64,000 nucleotides of DNA from Ryuthela nishihirai (lineage: Eukaryota > Arthropoda > Arachnida > Araneae > Heptathelidae): positions 63,568,446 to 63,632,445 of the forward strand of contig JAWZYU010000013.1 of assembly GCA_038380435.1 (NCBI GenBank). The letters are read 5' to 3'. The notes beneath the pieces were generated by a model. It had not been told where the DNA came from, did no database searches, and saw only the letters and a program-made list of their open reading frames with translations. Position 1 is the first letter of the stretch. Every line of letters starts with the position of its first letter. Both the position numbers and the translations under genes were made by a program. This document shows positions 1 through 12,851 of this stretch, piece by piece.

Positions 1-852
1 GACCTGAATTATTCAGTGACTATGAAAATGTGTAAATAATATTTAAAAAGGATGTACTCTAAATGCCTAAAATATTTGATTGCAGGGGAGAATGAAACTT
101 GAACATGATGCAAGAATGGATTTATAATAATTCTAAAACGTTAGATTGGAAACATCTTATTTAAGTTATTTAATCCACATTAATTTAAAATGATTGTGTG
201 CCTGGTCAAATATAAAAAAAAAACATGCAGCTTTCAGTTATGCTGCTTTACCATGGCTTCCCATGCCAAATACAGCCTCTTTTATTGGTACTAAAATACT
301 GGAGTATAGATCAGAGAATTGACATGTCAATCAATTGTATTAGATCAGAGAATGGACATGAACCAAAATCAATTTCCCCCAGATATTTATGTATTGTTTT
401 TATATATAGAAACAAAATTCCATTAATATATTTTAATATTTGAATTGAATATAACATTCTAATGTTATGCATAATAATTTTTGCCTTAGCTACTTGTGCA
501 AAAAAAGGTTGTTTTATGTGCTACACGCTAATCACAGCATAATTCCAATGAAGTGTGGTCAGGGCACTTGATTGTAACTTTCTGCTTCATTGGATATTTT
601 GCCATGTGACAAGTTTAATATTTTATGTGATACAAAAATCAAGTCATATTTAGAATTGCATTAGTGTTGTTTATCGAAATGTCGTATGAAGTTAAATACG
701 AGTGAATGTAACTCTAAGATTCTTTACTTTCTACAGTGTTAAAGTTGAGCATCACAATATTAAAAATTGTGTTTAACTTTTTGAAACAGATTTTACAACT
801 ATGCAGAAACTTTAATAAATAATCCATTATTTTAAATTAATCAGATTAAATG
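1..852. other. AT-rich sequence without recognised genes
   Basis: This stretch is AT-rich and broken by stops in all frames. I recognise no protein, tRNA or repeat family in it. It ends at the TTAA that begins the piggyBac-type element. Confidence 0.6.
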
Positions 853-1841
853 TTAACCCTTCCCAGGTCAAGAATGTCTATAGACGTTTTTTGTACAACA
901 CACGAAAGTTCGATTTTTCTTTAAATTGCCTTTTGAAAGTTTTCTTACATATATCTTTTAAAAATGCATAATTCAAGCTTGAAAATAATATATTTTTTAA
1001 TTTGATGCATATTTTATAAAACTATAATATAAACATACAATATTGTCATATTTTAGAAGCACTATACGATATTGTTGATTTGTTTGTTAATGTTACCCTG
1101 TATTGAAGCAATGCTCTGATATAAGCTCCCAATTTTGATTTGAACTATTATCAACGTATTTTCCCATAAATTTTCGAAAATCTCCTAAAAAATTAACAAA
1201 AAATGCTATTTTTAAAAATGGAAGATTTTTGGGAGTAATTATGAAATATATATCTATATTTCGGTATACCACTGTAAAAAGTGTTATTAAAATTAATATT
1301 TTACTACAATGTTCATATTTTTTACTTCAGTAAAATTCAGAATTAAATTATGTTTAATTTGATATATAACATGATCTACTTCTGTTGATTAGTTATTTAT
1401 TAAAAATATTCTAAAGCCAACTTGTTTTATTGGACTCTGCAACAAGCCTGCACTTTTTTCAAAGTATGGTATGGAGAAAAAAATTTCAAAATGGAAAAAA
1501 TGTTTAAACAGGAAAAATTTTTGTTATTCAGAAATAAATAGCCTTTTTATTCATGTGCATGATAATCATTTCTGCCTATTAGTGTTTTTTAAATAAATTT
1601 TTATTTGTGTTACAAGATGCATTTTTTTTACTACATGACTAAAAAAAAGTCCCTATTAAAATAAAACTGGTCATCTTTTTCGTTAAATATTTTATTTTCA
1701 GAAAATCCAGGAGTAAATGCTGATTAATTTGGCATATAACATGCTATAATTCCATTCATTAGTTATTTGGCAAAAAAAGTTCTAAAGTTAATTTTTTTGC
1801 ATGATCAGAGTGAAAAAATAGTTGGACCTGGGAACGGTTAA
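853..1841. mobile_element. piggyBac-type MITE with TTAA target duplications
   Basis: The element proper is 857-1837 (981 bp). TTAA flanks it at 853-856 and 1838-1841, the target site typical of piggyBac. The ends are inverted: CCCTTCCCAGGTC on the left, and CCGTTCCCAGGTC on the complement of the right. There is no transposase, so it is non-autonomous. The interior holds an imperfect direct duplication of about 120 bp (about 1320-1440 and 1690-1810). A third copy of that module lies at 41570-41714. Confidence 0.72.
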
Positions 1842-2048
1842 AAGATAGTGGTTTAAGTCACAGTGCTGATTAAAAATTATTAAATGTTTATTAATTTATT
1901 GAATATTATTATTTATATCTTTCTGGTAAATCTCTAGGTAGATTGGATAGTAGAGTTATATATATAAGTTAGATATCCGCACAACTAACCATTTTTGAAA
2001 AATAAAATTTCCTTATTATACAAATTGCATACAAACTCGATGATGAGG

Positions 2049-2061
2049 CTCTGTTAAGGGC
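2049..2061. repeat. left target-site duplication of the I-like LINE
   Basis: The 13 bases CTCTGTTAAGGGC occur here and again, without mismatch, at 7517-7529. They bracket the LINE and fix its ends. Confidence 0.88.
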
Positions 2062-2775
2062 CCCTCAATGCGAGAGCCTTCTTTGGTGAGGGGACCACCC
2101 TGTGAAGGTTCCGCTGGCTTGGTTACCTTCACAGGGTCCTAAACGCTCGCCTGCATGTTTGCCGTGCGCGGAGACCCGTGTCCCTGGAAAGGAGGGTCCT
2201 GGTAGTTGCTCAGGGGTCCCCGTCTTCTCAGCTCATGACTGGTGGGGTCCCCTTTGGCCGTTTTGCCATTGGGGAGCCTGTCTGTCGCGGGGCTGGGCAG
2301 CGACTTCCGGGGCCGCTGCTATACACTGCTTTGGCCTCTACTTCAGGTAAACGGGAGGTCCTGGTGTGGCCCCCTCAGGATCAAACAGCTGGTGGGCTGG
2401 TTCTGCTAGGGTCAACTATGCAGATCGGTGAGTAACCTTGTCCACATCCGGACAATGGTTTGCGAGTTTCCCCACACATTCACTAATTTTGTAGTTTTCT
2501 TTCTTTTGTGAGGCCAGCTCTTACCTCACACTTTATTGATTTGTTGCTTATTTTCTTTTGTGGGAACTCAGATGAGTTTCTCACCATTTCTCTTTTTCTT
2601 TCCCTTTTTGTTTTTCTTTCCCTTTTTGTTGTGTGGTCTTGGCTCACTGTCTGTGTGGGTATGGTGCCCGGGCAGCCCTGGTGCCCAATTGGGTGTCCCC
2701 TTGTTGGACTCCATGGTGGGTGGGGACAACGGGCACTGAATCCCTCAAAGGGCTCGCCATGAACCCCCAACTTCT

Positions 2776-3791
2776 TTGTCTTTGCCTTCGTCTTCGTGGT
2801 TCCTGATCATCCACTCTACGGGTGATCAGGTGCTTGGAGACATGTCCCCGTTTTTTATACACGAGGGTATTCAAGGTCTTGCGGGAGAACCGAAATCTGT
2901 AAAGCGCCTTAGATCTGGTGACTTGCAGGTGGAGACCGCATGCTCCAAGCATTCGGAGCTTCTATTAAAGGTTACAGCGATTGGTGGAGTAGCAGTCGAA
3001 GTCATTCCACACAAGACGCTCAATTCCTCCCGGGGCGTGATCTCTGAGTGGGGCCTCCTCAAGGTTTCTGAGGAGGAAATCCTTTCGGAGCTCTCAGCCC
3101 AGGGGGTGATCGCAGTCCACTGGGTTTCTTCACGCTGTAATGGAAAGTTAGAGCCCAGCCAGGTACTCATCCTAACTTTTAACACACCACACCTGCCTAC
3201 TTCCATCAAGGCAGGATACTTACACTGTGAGGTGCGGCCATTTATCCCCAACCCTCTGCGTTGTTTTCAATGCCAGAGGTTTGGCCATGCCCGCACCGTA
3301 TGCCGGGGCAAGCCCACCTGTGTTCATTGTGGCAGTCAGGATCATCTTGAACCTGACTGCACAGCAGAAAAGGCATGCTGTGTAAACTGCCGTGGCGAAC
3401 ATCCGGCGTACCCCGCGACTGTCTGAAGTGGTTGGAGGAGAAAGAGGTACAGCGCCTCAAGACCCTACACAACATTAGCTATCCAGAGGCAAGAAAGCTT
3501 GCTGCACCGCCTGCCCCACCTGGCAAGGTCTCCTATGCCGGTGCGGTTGTCGGAAAGCCCATCGTTAAGATGGCTTCTGTGGCGGTGCAGACCGACATCA
3601 GCGTTCCACCAGCTGAATCTTTCTCGCCTGCCGCTAAGTACCTCTTGATGCAGGCGAAGCCTACGTCGGTGTCAATCTCGACATCGACACCGGTTTCTGT
3701 TCCTGTGTCTGTGCCTTCCATTTCCACCTCCGGAAGGCCCCCTCCACCCCTCCCACAGACAGCAAGACCGACAGCAGATAGCGACGGTTGA
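2776..3791 (+). pseudogene. I-like LINE ORF1 (Gag-like zinc-knuckle protein), frameshifted
   Basis: ORF1 proteins of this LINE group bind the element RNA and form ribonucleoprotein particles. The frame open at 2776-3426 carries two clear CCHC knuckles, starting CFQCQRFGHARTVC and CVHCGSQDHLEPDC, and the start of a third (CVNCRGEHPAYP). A frameshift near 3400-3420 moves the rest to the frame open at 3375-3791. That part holds a proline/serine/threonine-rich tail with the segment AVQTDISVPPAESFSPAAKY. A diverged fragment of the same tail lies at 21875-22230, which confirms the two frames belong together. The true start is uncertain; the frame may begin upstream of the first ATG. Confidence 0.8.
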
Positions 3792-3832
3792 AATAAATCG
3801 TAAGTCGTCCGCCAATTCTTCCAAGACCTGAG

Positions 3833-6800
3833 ATGGCCACACTCCTTCAATGGAGCTGTCGTGGATTCCAGAGGAATATTGACAACATCAAGGTCCTCCT
3901 GAGGGCACACGAACCCCTCTGCATGTGCCTTCAGGAGACATTCTTGCAGACAGCCAACAATCCTACTATCCGGCACTTTTCTCTCGTTCGCCGGGACTGG
4001 GATGGAGATGGTCCAGCTCACAGGGGTGTTGCCATCCTCGTGAGCAACCATTCCCCATTCCAGGTCATTCCCCTCAACACACACTTAGAGGCGGTTGCCA
4101 TCCGCCTCTTTGTGGGATTTTCGTTGACTGTCTGTTCTGTCTATCTCCCACCCGGAAGCATCGTTTTCCGGGATGACCTTGATGACCTCGTCTCGCAGCT
4201 GCCGTCCCCCTTCCTCATCATGGGGGACTTCAACGGCCACAGTCCGCTCTGGGGCAGTGCTGACACCAACGGGAGGGGCCGGGTCCTGGAGCAGTGTCTC
4301 CTGGATCCATCGCTCTCCCTGTTGAACACCGGTGTCAGTACCTACTTTCACACTCCAACCCGCACATTCACTGTCATTGACCTCACCATCTGCTCCTCCT
4401 CGATCCTTCCACTCTTTACATGGGAGGTCGAGAACAATCCACATGGAAGCGATCACCTCCCCATGGAGTGTACCATCTCTCGTGGGGGGCCTTGCAGCCC
4501 TTCGCGTGTCTCCCGGTGGAGGCTTGATCGGGCTGACTGGAGTGGCTTCAAGCTCTTGTCTGAGCTCGATGAGCACTCTGTCAGCCAGGAGCCCATCAAT
4601 GTTGCAGTGGCGGAGTTGACGGACTGCATCGTCCATGCAGCTGCCTCTACTATTCCTCAGACCTCGACTTGGTTTTCACGGTTCCCAAAACCGTGGTGGA
4701 ACCCCAACTGCACCGCAGCTCGTAAGGCTCAGAACAAGGCTTGAGGGGTGTTTCGGAGATATCCGACATCCCCCAACCTCGAAGCATTCAAATGCGCCAG
4801 GGTGAAAGCCCGTTTCGTCCGGCGTCAGAGCCAGAAGGAATCTTGGATGAAATATACATCTTCTATCACCTGCACGACCAGTTCTAAGGTCGTGTGGGAT
4901 AAGGTCCGGAAGATGGGTGGGAAGTGCACGTCCCACTCATTATCGATCCTGGAGCACATTGGACAGGCAATTGCTGATCCCAAAGCAATTGCCGACACTC
5001 TGGGGGAGTCATTCTCCTCCATCTCCTCATCTACCTCTTACTCCCCCGAGTTTCTGGCCCAGAAGGGCAGGGCGGAACGCTCTCCGCTGTCCTTCCATTC
5101 GAATGGCCTGGAGTCTTACAACAGGCCATTCACAGCGGAGGAGTTTCGCCTTGCTCAGCACAGGTCTCGTGCATCTGCTGTAGGGCCAGACAATGTCCAT
5201 TATGCCATGCTCCAACATCTCTCACCATCGAGTAAGGATCGACTGCTCCGACTATTCAACCGTATTTTCATAGAGGAGCAGTTTCCGGACTCCTGGCATG
5301 GCATGGAGATTCGGCATTCTTCGTGACCTTCACAGCTTCGGCTTGCGAGGTCACATGCTGATCTTCATTGCAAACTTTTTATCTTATCGAATTTTTCGAG
5401 TTCATGTCGGCAACACTCTATTGCGGCCTTTCCCCCAAGAACAGAGGGTGCCACAAGGCTGCGTTCTGAGTGTTACGCTTTTCGCTGTCAAGATAAATTC
5501 CATTACACAGCAACTTCCTCCGACTGTAGGCAATGCCCTCTATGTTGATGACTTTAGCATCTTTTACTCATCGTCCAGCATGAGGGTCATTGAACAACAA
5601 CTGCAAACTGCCCTGAACAATCTCTCGGTTTGGGCGACGGCCAATGGGTTCTGGTTCTCCCCACAGAAGACCGCTTGCATGCACTTTTGCTGCAAGCGTA
5701 ATCTTCATCTGGACCCCGAGCTGTGGCTCGGGGGTAACATCATTCCAGTTGTGGCGGAGACTAAGTTTCTCGGTCTCATCTTCGACCGGAAATTGACCTT
5801 TTCATCTCATATTTGACATCTCAGGTCCAAGTGCACGCGGGCATTGAACATCATCAAGGTCCTCTCCTCCCTCTCTTGGGGGACGGACCGATGCTCTTTG
5901 CTTCGCCTCTACCATGTACTTGTCCGGTCGAAACTGGACTACGGATCCCAGGTGTATGACTCTGCCTGGCATTCGGTGGTGAAGGAGCTGGACCCACTCC
6001 ATCATCAGGCCCTCCGTGTGTGCACTGGGGCCTTCCGCACTTCACCGGTCCAGAGTCTCTACGTTGAGACCAACGAACCGTCCTTATCTATTCGCCGTCA
6101 GCAGTTGTCCCTGCAGTATGCAGCAAAATTGCGATCCTGCCAGGCCATCCCACTTGAGACTGCGTTTTCAGTCCCAGGTGGGAAACGTTATACCAGAATC
6201 GGCCAACTGCCATTTGTCCTTTCGGTTTGCGTGTCCGAGGTTACCTGCGAGACATCAACACCAGTCTCGATAGCATCGCACAGTCGACAGCCTGAGCCAC
6301 TTCCACCTTGGCTCGCTGTTTCCCCTTCCTGCGATTTTTCCCTGTGCAGGATGGGGAAGGCCTTTACTCCTGACTATGTGTACCGGCAACTCTTTGCCAG
6401 CCATCGTGCTGAGCACCCGGACTTCTTGCCTGTCTTCACAGATGGCTCGAAGTCCGGCACTTCAGTGGGATCAGCCATGGTCTGCTGTGATGTAATCATT
6501 GCAGACCAGATCCCACAGCAGTGTTCCATCTTCACTGCTGAGTTGCATGCTATCAGCATTGCCTTGGACCATATAGCAGCTAAGCATCATCGTCGGTGTG
6601 GGCTTTACACCGACTCGCCTAGCTCGCTACAGGCTTTGATCTCAGTTAGGCATCGGCCTCACCCTGTTCTCTCCAAGATCCGCCAGCAGCTCCATCGTCT
6701 GGCAGCCACCACCACGATTTTCTTCTGTTGGGTGCCCGGTCATGTCGGAATCAGGGGCAATGATTTGGCAGATTCTGCTGCCAGATCAGCCACGCCCCTG

Positions 6801-7214
6801 TCCGACTCTCCGTTGCCGGTTCCATATGTGAATTTCCGGCAGCGTTTCACCATCGAGCTCCGGGCACAGTGGCAGAGATCTTGGTCTGAACAGGTTGCTA
6901 ACAAGCTCTTCGAGATCAAACCCATTGTCAAACCGTGGCAGTCTTGTTACTGCAGGAATTGCAAGGAGGAAGTTGTACTTGCTCGGCTTCGCTTAGGTCA
7001 CTCGTTTTTAACACACTCTTTTCTTCTTAAGGCAGACGCAGAACCTAAGTGCGAGTTTTGTGACACCATTTTAACTGTGAAGCATATTTTAATTGAATGT
7101 CCAGCTTTTAATTTCAAACGAAAAATGTATTTTAACTTTCATAATTTTATGTCCGAGCCTCTTACACTCGGACATCTTTTCATTGTGTTTTACCGCCAGT
7201 TTTTACCTTTTTAA
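3833..7214 (+). pseudogene. I-like LINE ORF2 (APE, reverse transcriptase, RNase H), broken
   Basis: The replicase of the element. The APE endonuclease is open at 3833-4744, with QETFLQ, GDFNGHSPLWGS and GSDHLP. A shift near 4745 leads into the linker and first RT part (4748-5326). There FPDSWH is followed directly by WRFGILRDL, so about 95 residues normal for such RTs, including catalytic motif A, are missing. Motif C (LYVDD) remains at about 5540. A stop near 5815 separates RT from the last part (5844-7214). That part contains an RNase H with its acidic residues (FTDGS, FTAEL, YTDSPSS, GNDLADSA) and a C-terminal CEFC...H...C motif. Endonuclease and RNase H look sound, but reverse transcription is not possible. 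Confidence 0.87.
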
Positions 7215-7516
7215 AGTATTGTGGCTATTTTAATAGACTTTGACTTTACCTTGTACTTTTTATATCTAACCCAGGCTTTACACCTGGGTTGTTTTTTACT
7301 ATATACATCTTGTTGTTTTTGTTATATTTACATTTTGTTTTTATTGTTTTTCTGTTATATCTTTATACATCTTGTTGGTTTTATCTTTTGCCTTTTACAG
7401 CACTTGGTTTTAACTTTGGTTCAGGGGTACTTGACTTTTAGCTTCTATTTATCTCGTTTGGCGCATTATAGCCTCAGTAGCTCATGCATCAAAAAACCCC
7501 AAACAACCAAACCAAA

Positions 7517-7529
7517 CTCTGTTAAGGGC
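7517..7529. repeat. right target-site duplication of the I-like LINE
   Basis: CTCTGTTAAGGGC, identical to 2049-2061, directly follows the C/A-rich tail of the LINE. Confidence 0.88.
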
Positions 7530-8944
7530 ACAAACATATGGTCTTCAACCATTGACATGCCTCACATGTTCATTCAAAGGGTACCTTTTTCTATGCTCCT
7601 TGAATGTGGATTATAAGGTGTTACTGGAACTTTCACCATTTTTTCTGACGTGTTAATGAAATACTAAAGACTGACTTCTGTCAGTGAAATTATAAAATCC
7701 ACAGTTGCTATGAATTCCTTATCCTAATTATGAAAAAACTAAATAGATCTACACTATAGTGAATAAGTGAAGTTTGAATAAAGAGTAAAATGTTAAAACT
7801 AGCAATCATTACTAGAGAGGTATGGTTCTGGTGGCTTTTTTTTTTGTAATGTGGAAGATGATTTGTTGCTCAGAATAACTAAAAAAAAGTAATGAAAAAG
7901 AAAAATGATGAAAGCAAATGCACTAACTATATTGTATATACATAGAAGCAACTTGTGTAACATCAGCTGCAGTTTTTCTGGTATTAATTACAACCTTTCA
8001 GTTTTTATTTGGAAACAACACTGTAGGAATTCATTATCTACTTTCTGTTATTCAATTGCATTTTGACTTCTTAAACTGCTGTGATTAAAGAAAGAAAAGT
8101 AGATGATCTATACTTATAGCACTCTGCTTTCATATACAAACCAAAAGACTACGATCAGAGCTGTGCCAAGGCAGGAGTGAGTGTGACATTTGCCCCTGGT
8201 ACAAATCCAGCCTTGGTTGCAATTTGCAAATTATTACATGGTCTATTTTTAGTTCATTTTCAGTTTAATTATAGTCCATCTGTAGACATTCAACTTTGTT
8301 TTAAAGATAAAAATTCATTTTGAGTTGGATAGGTTTCGATTAAATATTAATTGCACTTTCACAATCTCCGAATAGCTATAATTGTGCTCTTTAATGGTCA
8401 ATAGCAGTCATAAGGAGAGGACCATCACCCCTTAGAAGACATGCTTGCAAGTATTTAATTTTTCAGTACCTAGCCATTTTTGTGTTTCTGAAGGGATTAG
8501 CCACATGGTGGTGTATGGACATCATTTCCTTTTTGAGGAAATTTTTGATGCCCTTAATACCCCAAAGGTCAAATGACAAGCTGCTAGAAAGGATTTCATT
8601 ACTAAATAATTCGTTAGTAATGTTATGAGATCATTTCTGAACTGCAAAATCCTTCATACATCTGTGAATGGCCCCTATAGACTTGAGATTTATCACTGCC
8701 TCTTCTAATGGTGGAAAAAGTTGAAAATTGCAAAATTTAAGCAAATTTTGCATGGATGTAATTATGCTAGAAATTGGAAATTTTGGTGGTGAAATATGAA
8801 AGTAATAAAGTTTGCATTGACAACAATGATTTTCACCCATACCCAATAGGGGAGGGGGAAGGGAGGATGCAATTATATCAAGAGATAATAATTAGTTTTT
8901 TTAGAGATAAATGAAAAATTGTTTTTGGATTGGATACATACATA
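7530..8944. other. unannotated sequence between the I-like LINE and an RTE copy
   Basis: AT-rich with short frames only. I see no protein match, no tRNA-like head and no inverted repeat that I can support. Confidence 0.5.
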
Positions 8945-10610
8945 CAAAATCCTCTTGGAGGTCCAACCAGAGTGCAATTTTCCTCTCCAGATGTGTCTGT
9001 TCTGAGCTACTGCATTTGGCCACCTTAAGCCAATTCTAGCAAGGTCCTGTTTCACATTGACAGCCCATCGCATCCTATGTCTTCCCCTTTTTCTGATACT
9101 TTTAGGTACACTGTTCATAATCCTCTTTGCCGCTATGCATACAGGCAACATGTCCAAACCAACAGTCTCTCTCTGCACAATATGCTGCCCAAAGGAGGTT
9201 GATGACTCCTTGTAACCTCATCATTACTCACAAAGTCAAACCACCTAATGCCCAAGATACTGCGTAAGCATCTAGAATCAAAGGCATCCAGTTTATTGTT
9301 ATCCTGCTTACAAAGGGTCCATGTTTCACTACCATAACTAACCTTAGAAAGAACCAAACTATTATACAGCCTAATTTTAGCCTTTAGGTGTACATGCCTA
9401 TTTTTCCACACTCTCCATAGATTCTAAAAGTCCCAGCGGTAATCCCTATTCTTCTATTTATATCATGCCGCACATCACCAGTATCTGTTGCATAACTCCC
9501 AAGATAATTAAACTGAGACACTTGCTCAAGTGTACAACCATTCAAAGCAACTGAAGCACTCTCTGCCTGACCAATTTTCATCACTTTAGTTTTTTTTCTG
9601 TTTATCACCAAACCTACTCTATTACCAGTCTCATCAACAGCCCTAATGAACGAATTCATCTCATCAACATCGTTAGCCAACAAGGCCAAATCATCTGCAT
9701 AATTTAAATCAGAAAGTTTGAAATCTCTGGACCATTTAAGGCCAAAATCTTTCCCTTGCAAAGAATTTTGCATTACATAATCAATAACCAAACTAAAGAG
9801 AAAAGGGGACAGAATACACCCTTGTCTAACTCCACTAGGAATGCTAAACCAATCGCTGCAATACGTACCAACTCTCACACACGACTCAGTGTTATTATAG
9901 AGAGCTCTCATTACACTAACTAACTTATCAGGTATTCCATATGATCTAACAATCAGCCACAAATTATGTTGATAACAGAGTCAAAAGCATTTTTTGAAAA
10001 ATGTAAAGTTAGCAACCATAGGGTTTTGAAACTCTGAACATTTCTCAAGAATCTGCCGAAGTGAAAATATTTGATCAATACATCCCCTACCACTTCTGAA
10101 TCCACACTGTTCATCACACAGTTGTCCATCAACCAAAATCTTAATTTTATTAATAATATCATGCAAAGAACCTTACCTGGAACAGAAAGTAAACTAATTC
10201 TCCTATAATCATTGCAAGAACTGCGATCACCTTTTTAAAAAAATTGGGAGAATGATAGCTGTAGTAAAATCCTTAGGAACAACACCTTTATCATGAAAAA
10301 TATTCCAAATTTCAGTCAGTCATATGATAACACAAATATTCTCAGCTCTAAGCATTTCAATGGGGATTTATGCAGTTTTAATTTAGAGATAGCCAAAGTG
10401 ACTTTGGATTATGATAATATGAATAGGGCCATCATTAAAGCCAGTAATATATCTAACCTTATTACAATGGGAGTAGAAATAATCACATTATTTAGAAGAA
10501 ATGCTCAGCCCACTTAGCCATCACAGAATCCTCACCTTCAACCACCTTGCCATATTTATCTCTTAATCTCTGTGTACCTGTCTGTTTCTTCCTGCATAAA
10601 ACATTAATAA
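8945..10610 (-). pseudogene. RTE-type LINE, 5'-truncated copy A
   Basis: The complement encodes the C-terminal half of an RTE-clade protein. There is reverse transcriptase with an intact [12 protein letters not shown] motif (about 9700), then the thumb and C-terminal region with [15 protein letters not shown] and RHRMRWAVNVKQDL. Frameshifts near 9400 and 9970 break the frame. RT motif A, normally [12 protein letters not shown], is altered (FTFFKKCF). The 3' end, near 8945, matches the family end GGAGGTCCAACC. On the 5' side homology stops near 10610, so endonuclease and 5' UTR are missing. Other copies in the window are at 13198, 15135, 18861, 27088, 36040, 42629 and 59275. Confidence 0.85.
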
Positions 10611-10985
10611 CACTAGACAAGAAATTGAAACTTTTTTTTCTTCATAACATTAGTCAAATAGGATGTTTTTAACTAATTTTTGGGGTGCTGAATTCAAATA
10701 TGGCTGTGAAAAATCTGCAGCATGTAGTTTTTTTAAATTATGGATTGATGTATTTCAAATTTAAATGAATATGCATATCCAGGAAATGAAAATAAATGTG
10801 ATATTTTATTAAATTTCAACTTAAAATTCATTATTTAATTACATGATTACAGTGAAAAAAATTAGAAACACCATAGCTATAGACCACTGAATATAAAGTA
10901 ACAAATGAAATAATATTGAAATGCAAAATAAGAAAACTTGGGTAAGGATCTTTTATACTTACAAGGAGTTCATTTTTGTATGAAT
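10611..10985. other. AT-rich gap
   Basis: Lies between RTE copy A and the multicopy-family pseudogene. No features recognised. It might be 3' flank of the pseudogene unit. Confidence 0.4.
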
Positions 10986-12506
10986 CAACACCCGTCCAGG
11001 CATTCTTTACCAGGTATCTTCCTTCTGCAAGAAACAGCAGTAGTCACCCATCATTGCTGGGCCCCCACCCGCCTTTTTATCTCTACTCCATGGTTTGGAT
11101 AACCTGGTGAAATCTTTCCTCATGCTCATCACTGACAGCTCCTAAGTTCTTGGGAAAGAAGTTGAGCTGCGAGTGCAAGAAATGGATCTTCAAAGACATT
11201 CGGCATCCAAGATTTTCGTAGTTTCTGAGATCATGAATGAGCTGATGCTAGTTTTCCTCTTTGTGATTCCCCAGAAAACCATGGACCACAGACATGAAGG
11301 ATTTCCATGCTGCGTGCTCCTTCATATTTAGTTTTTTTTTTTTTGAAGACAGTATCATTGAGTAGCTTCCTTATCTGAGGGCCAACAAAGATTGCTTCTT
11401 TGAGTTTGACATCACTTAGTTTTGGAAATTATTCCATTAAGTGCAAAAACCCTTTACCAGTTTTATCCATAACCTTTGCAAAGTTTTTTCATAAGCCCCA
11501 GTTTGATGTGTACTGGTGGGAGCAACATCAGAGGAGTCAACTAGAGGCTTATACCTCTTTCCAGAATAACAACATCTCTTTTGGACCAGTCTTTTTTTTT
11601 GTAGTGTTCCTTTCTGGCCCTACTGTCCCACAAACACAGAAAAGAGCAAAATTTTGTGAAGCTCCTTGAAGCCTGAGCAAAAGAGATATGACTTTTATGT
11701 CACCACATATTGTTCACTTAAACTGGTCCTATTTTATAACAGTATTTTTTCCATGCTTTCAAAAGTTTCCTTCATTCCCTCAGCGTGTCACTGGAATGGG
11801 AGGTTTTTGGTTTCCTTTGTGCAAAAGGACAGCTTTTAAGCTGAATTTTGATGAATCTATAAATAGATGACATTCCTTAGTTTCTGACATTCCTTTAGGT
11901 GAGTTGTTCCAATTTCTTCCATCAATACAAACCATTTTGCATATTGTAATAAGCAGATGAAGCCAAATTTCTCTTTCTGAACAGAACCTCAGGTACCCTT
12001 GGCCAGAAGATTCCACTCTCGAAGTCTTGAACTTAAAATCTCAGCTTGTTTGGAAAGCCCTAGGTCTCAAACTAGATCATTTAGTTCATTTTGCTGATAA
12101 TCTGTATGTGCCTCAAAGTCTTCCTCTGATGAATGTGAATCCATCTCCTCTCAGTTGGTTGGAGGTGTTGTTATAAGATCTCCATGAGAAACTGGCCTTA
12201 TGGCTGGATATTGTATTTTGCTTTTGTTCTTTTTTTAAAAGCCTGACACTTTAGTTAAAAATATCAATTATGCAAGTGACTAGTTGGCTCATGCCAAACC
12301 ATTAGAACTGCTAAGGGCATGGATTTTATCTTACCTTTCAACCATTCTTTCAGGCCAACAAAGCATGAAATACAGTGCACATGTGGAGCCCATGTTTTGT
12401 CCTGATCTCCAACATGACATTCAAAATACAAGTTAAAGGCTTTCTTCAAATCTTTGTGAAAGAACAACCCCGGGATTTTAAAATATAATTTCCACACACA
12501 TAACAA
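10986..12506 (-). pseudogene. degenerate member of a multicopy arthropod protein family
   Basis: Read on the complement, several broken frames give, in order: a cysteine-rich N-terminal part (FECHVGDQDKTWAPHVHC, then MPLAVLMVW.EPT at 12264-12506), a middle part (about 12000-12110) ending SRLREWNLLA, the segment ECHLFIDSSKFSLKAVLLHK (11780-12016), and a C-terminal piece including AMMGDYC (about 11045-11110). This order matches a family of about 600-700 residues that I recall as many near-identical uncharacterised proteins in arthropods and some other invertebrates. Its function is unknown to me. Stops and frameshifts occur throughout. The gene may travel on a transposon, but no ends were found. 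Confidence 0.55.
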
Positions 12507-12851
12507 AACTTATCTGGCACATTAACACATCTGCGACACTGCCTTTGTGCCATTTAAATACCAAAATTCACTCTTCAGTGTACAACATGTGTTCCTCCTA
12601 CAATGAAAACAACAAGAATGGCAGTCTGATGTTACATTACTGTTCCTTGTTTTCCCCCATTTGGCAATCAGTGTTGCCAGCCACAAAAAGTAAAATATCT
12701 AGTATCCTCCCAGTTGCCTGGTTGTGTTGGTCTAGAAAGATCTTAATAAGAATCAAAATGACCAATAACATAAAAATGTGACGTGCTAGCCATTTTTTCA
12801 AGCCAGATCTGTAATCCGCACCTGAAAAATAAAGACAGCTACAATTGTTCA

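Larger units (their letters stand above)
2062..7516 (+). mobile_element. I/Jockey-superclade LINE with RNase H, nearly full length, inactive
   Basis: This 5,455-bp non-LTR retrotransposon lies between perfect 13-bp target duplications. From 5' to 3' it has a GC-richer 5' UTR, ORF1 with CCHC zinc knuckles, ORF2 with an APE-type endonuclease, reverse transcriptase, RNase H and a C-terminal CCHC-like motif, then a T-rich 3' UTR ending in a C/A-rich CCAAACAACC-type tail instead of poly(A). RNase H together with APE points to the I-like branch of the I/Jockey superclade; the exact clade is not settled. It is GC-richer than its surroundings, suggesting a fairly recent insertion. Frameshifts and an internal RT deletion have killed it. 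Confidence 0.88.

Noticed and set aside
2102..2435. Two overlapping small frames at the LINE 5' end
   Set aside because: They fall in the GC-rich 5' UTR of the I-like LINE and have no domain or relative in the other fragment.
7221..7616. Open frame of 131 codons with hydrophobic residues
   Set aside because: It lies in the T-rich 3' UTR and tail of the I-like LINE and runs past the target duplication. The hydrophobicity comes from T-rich codons.
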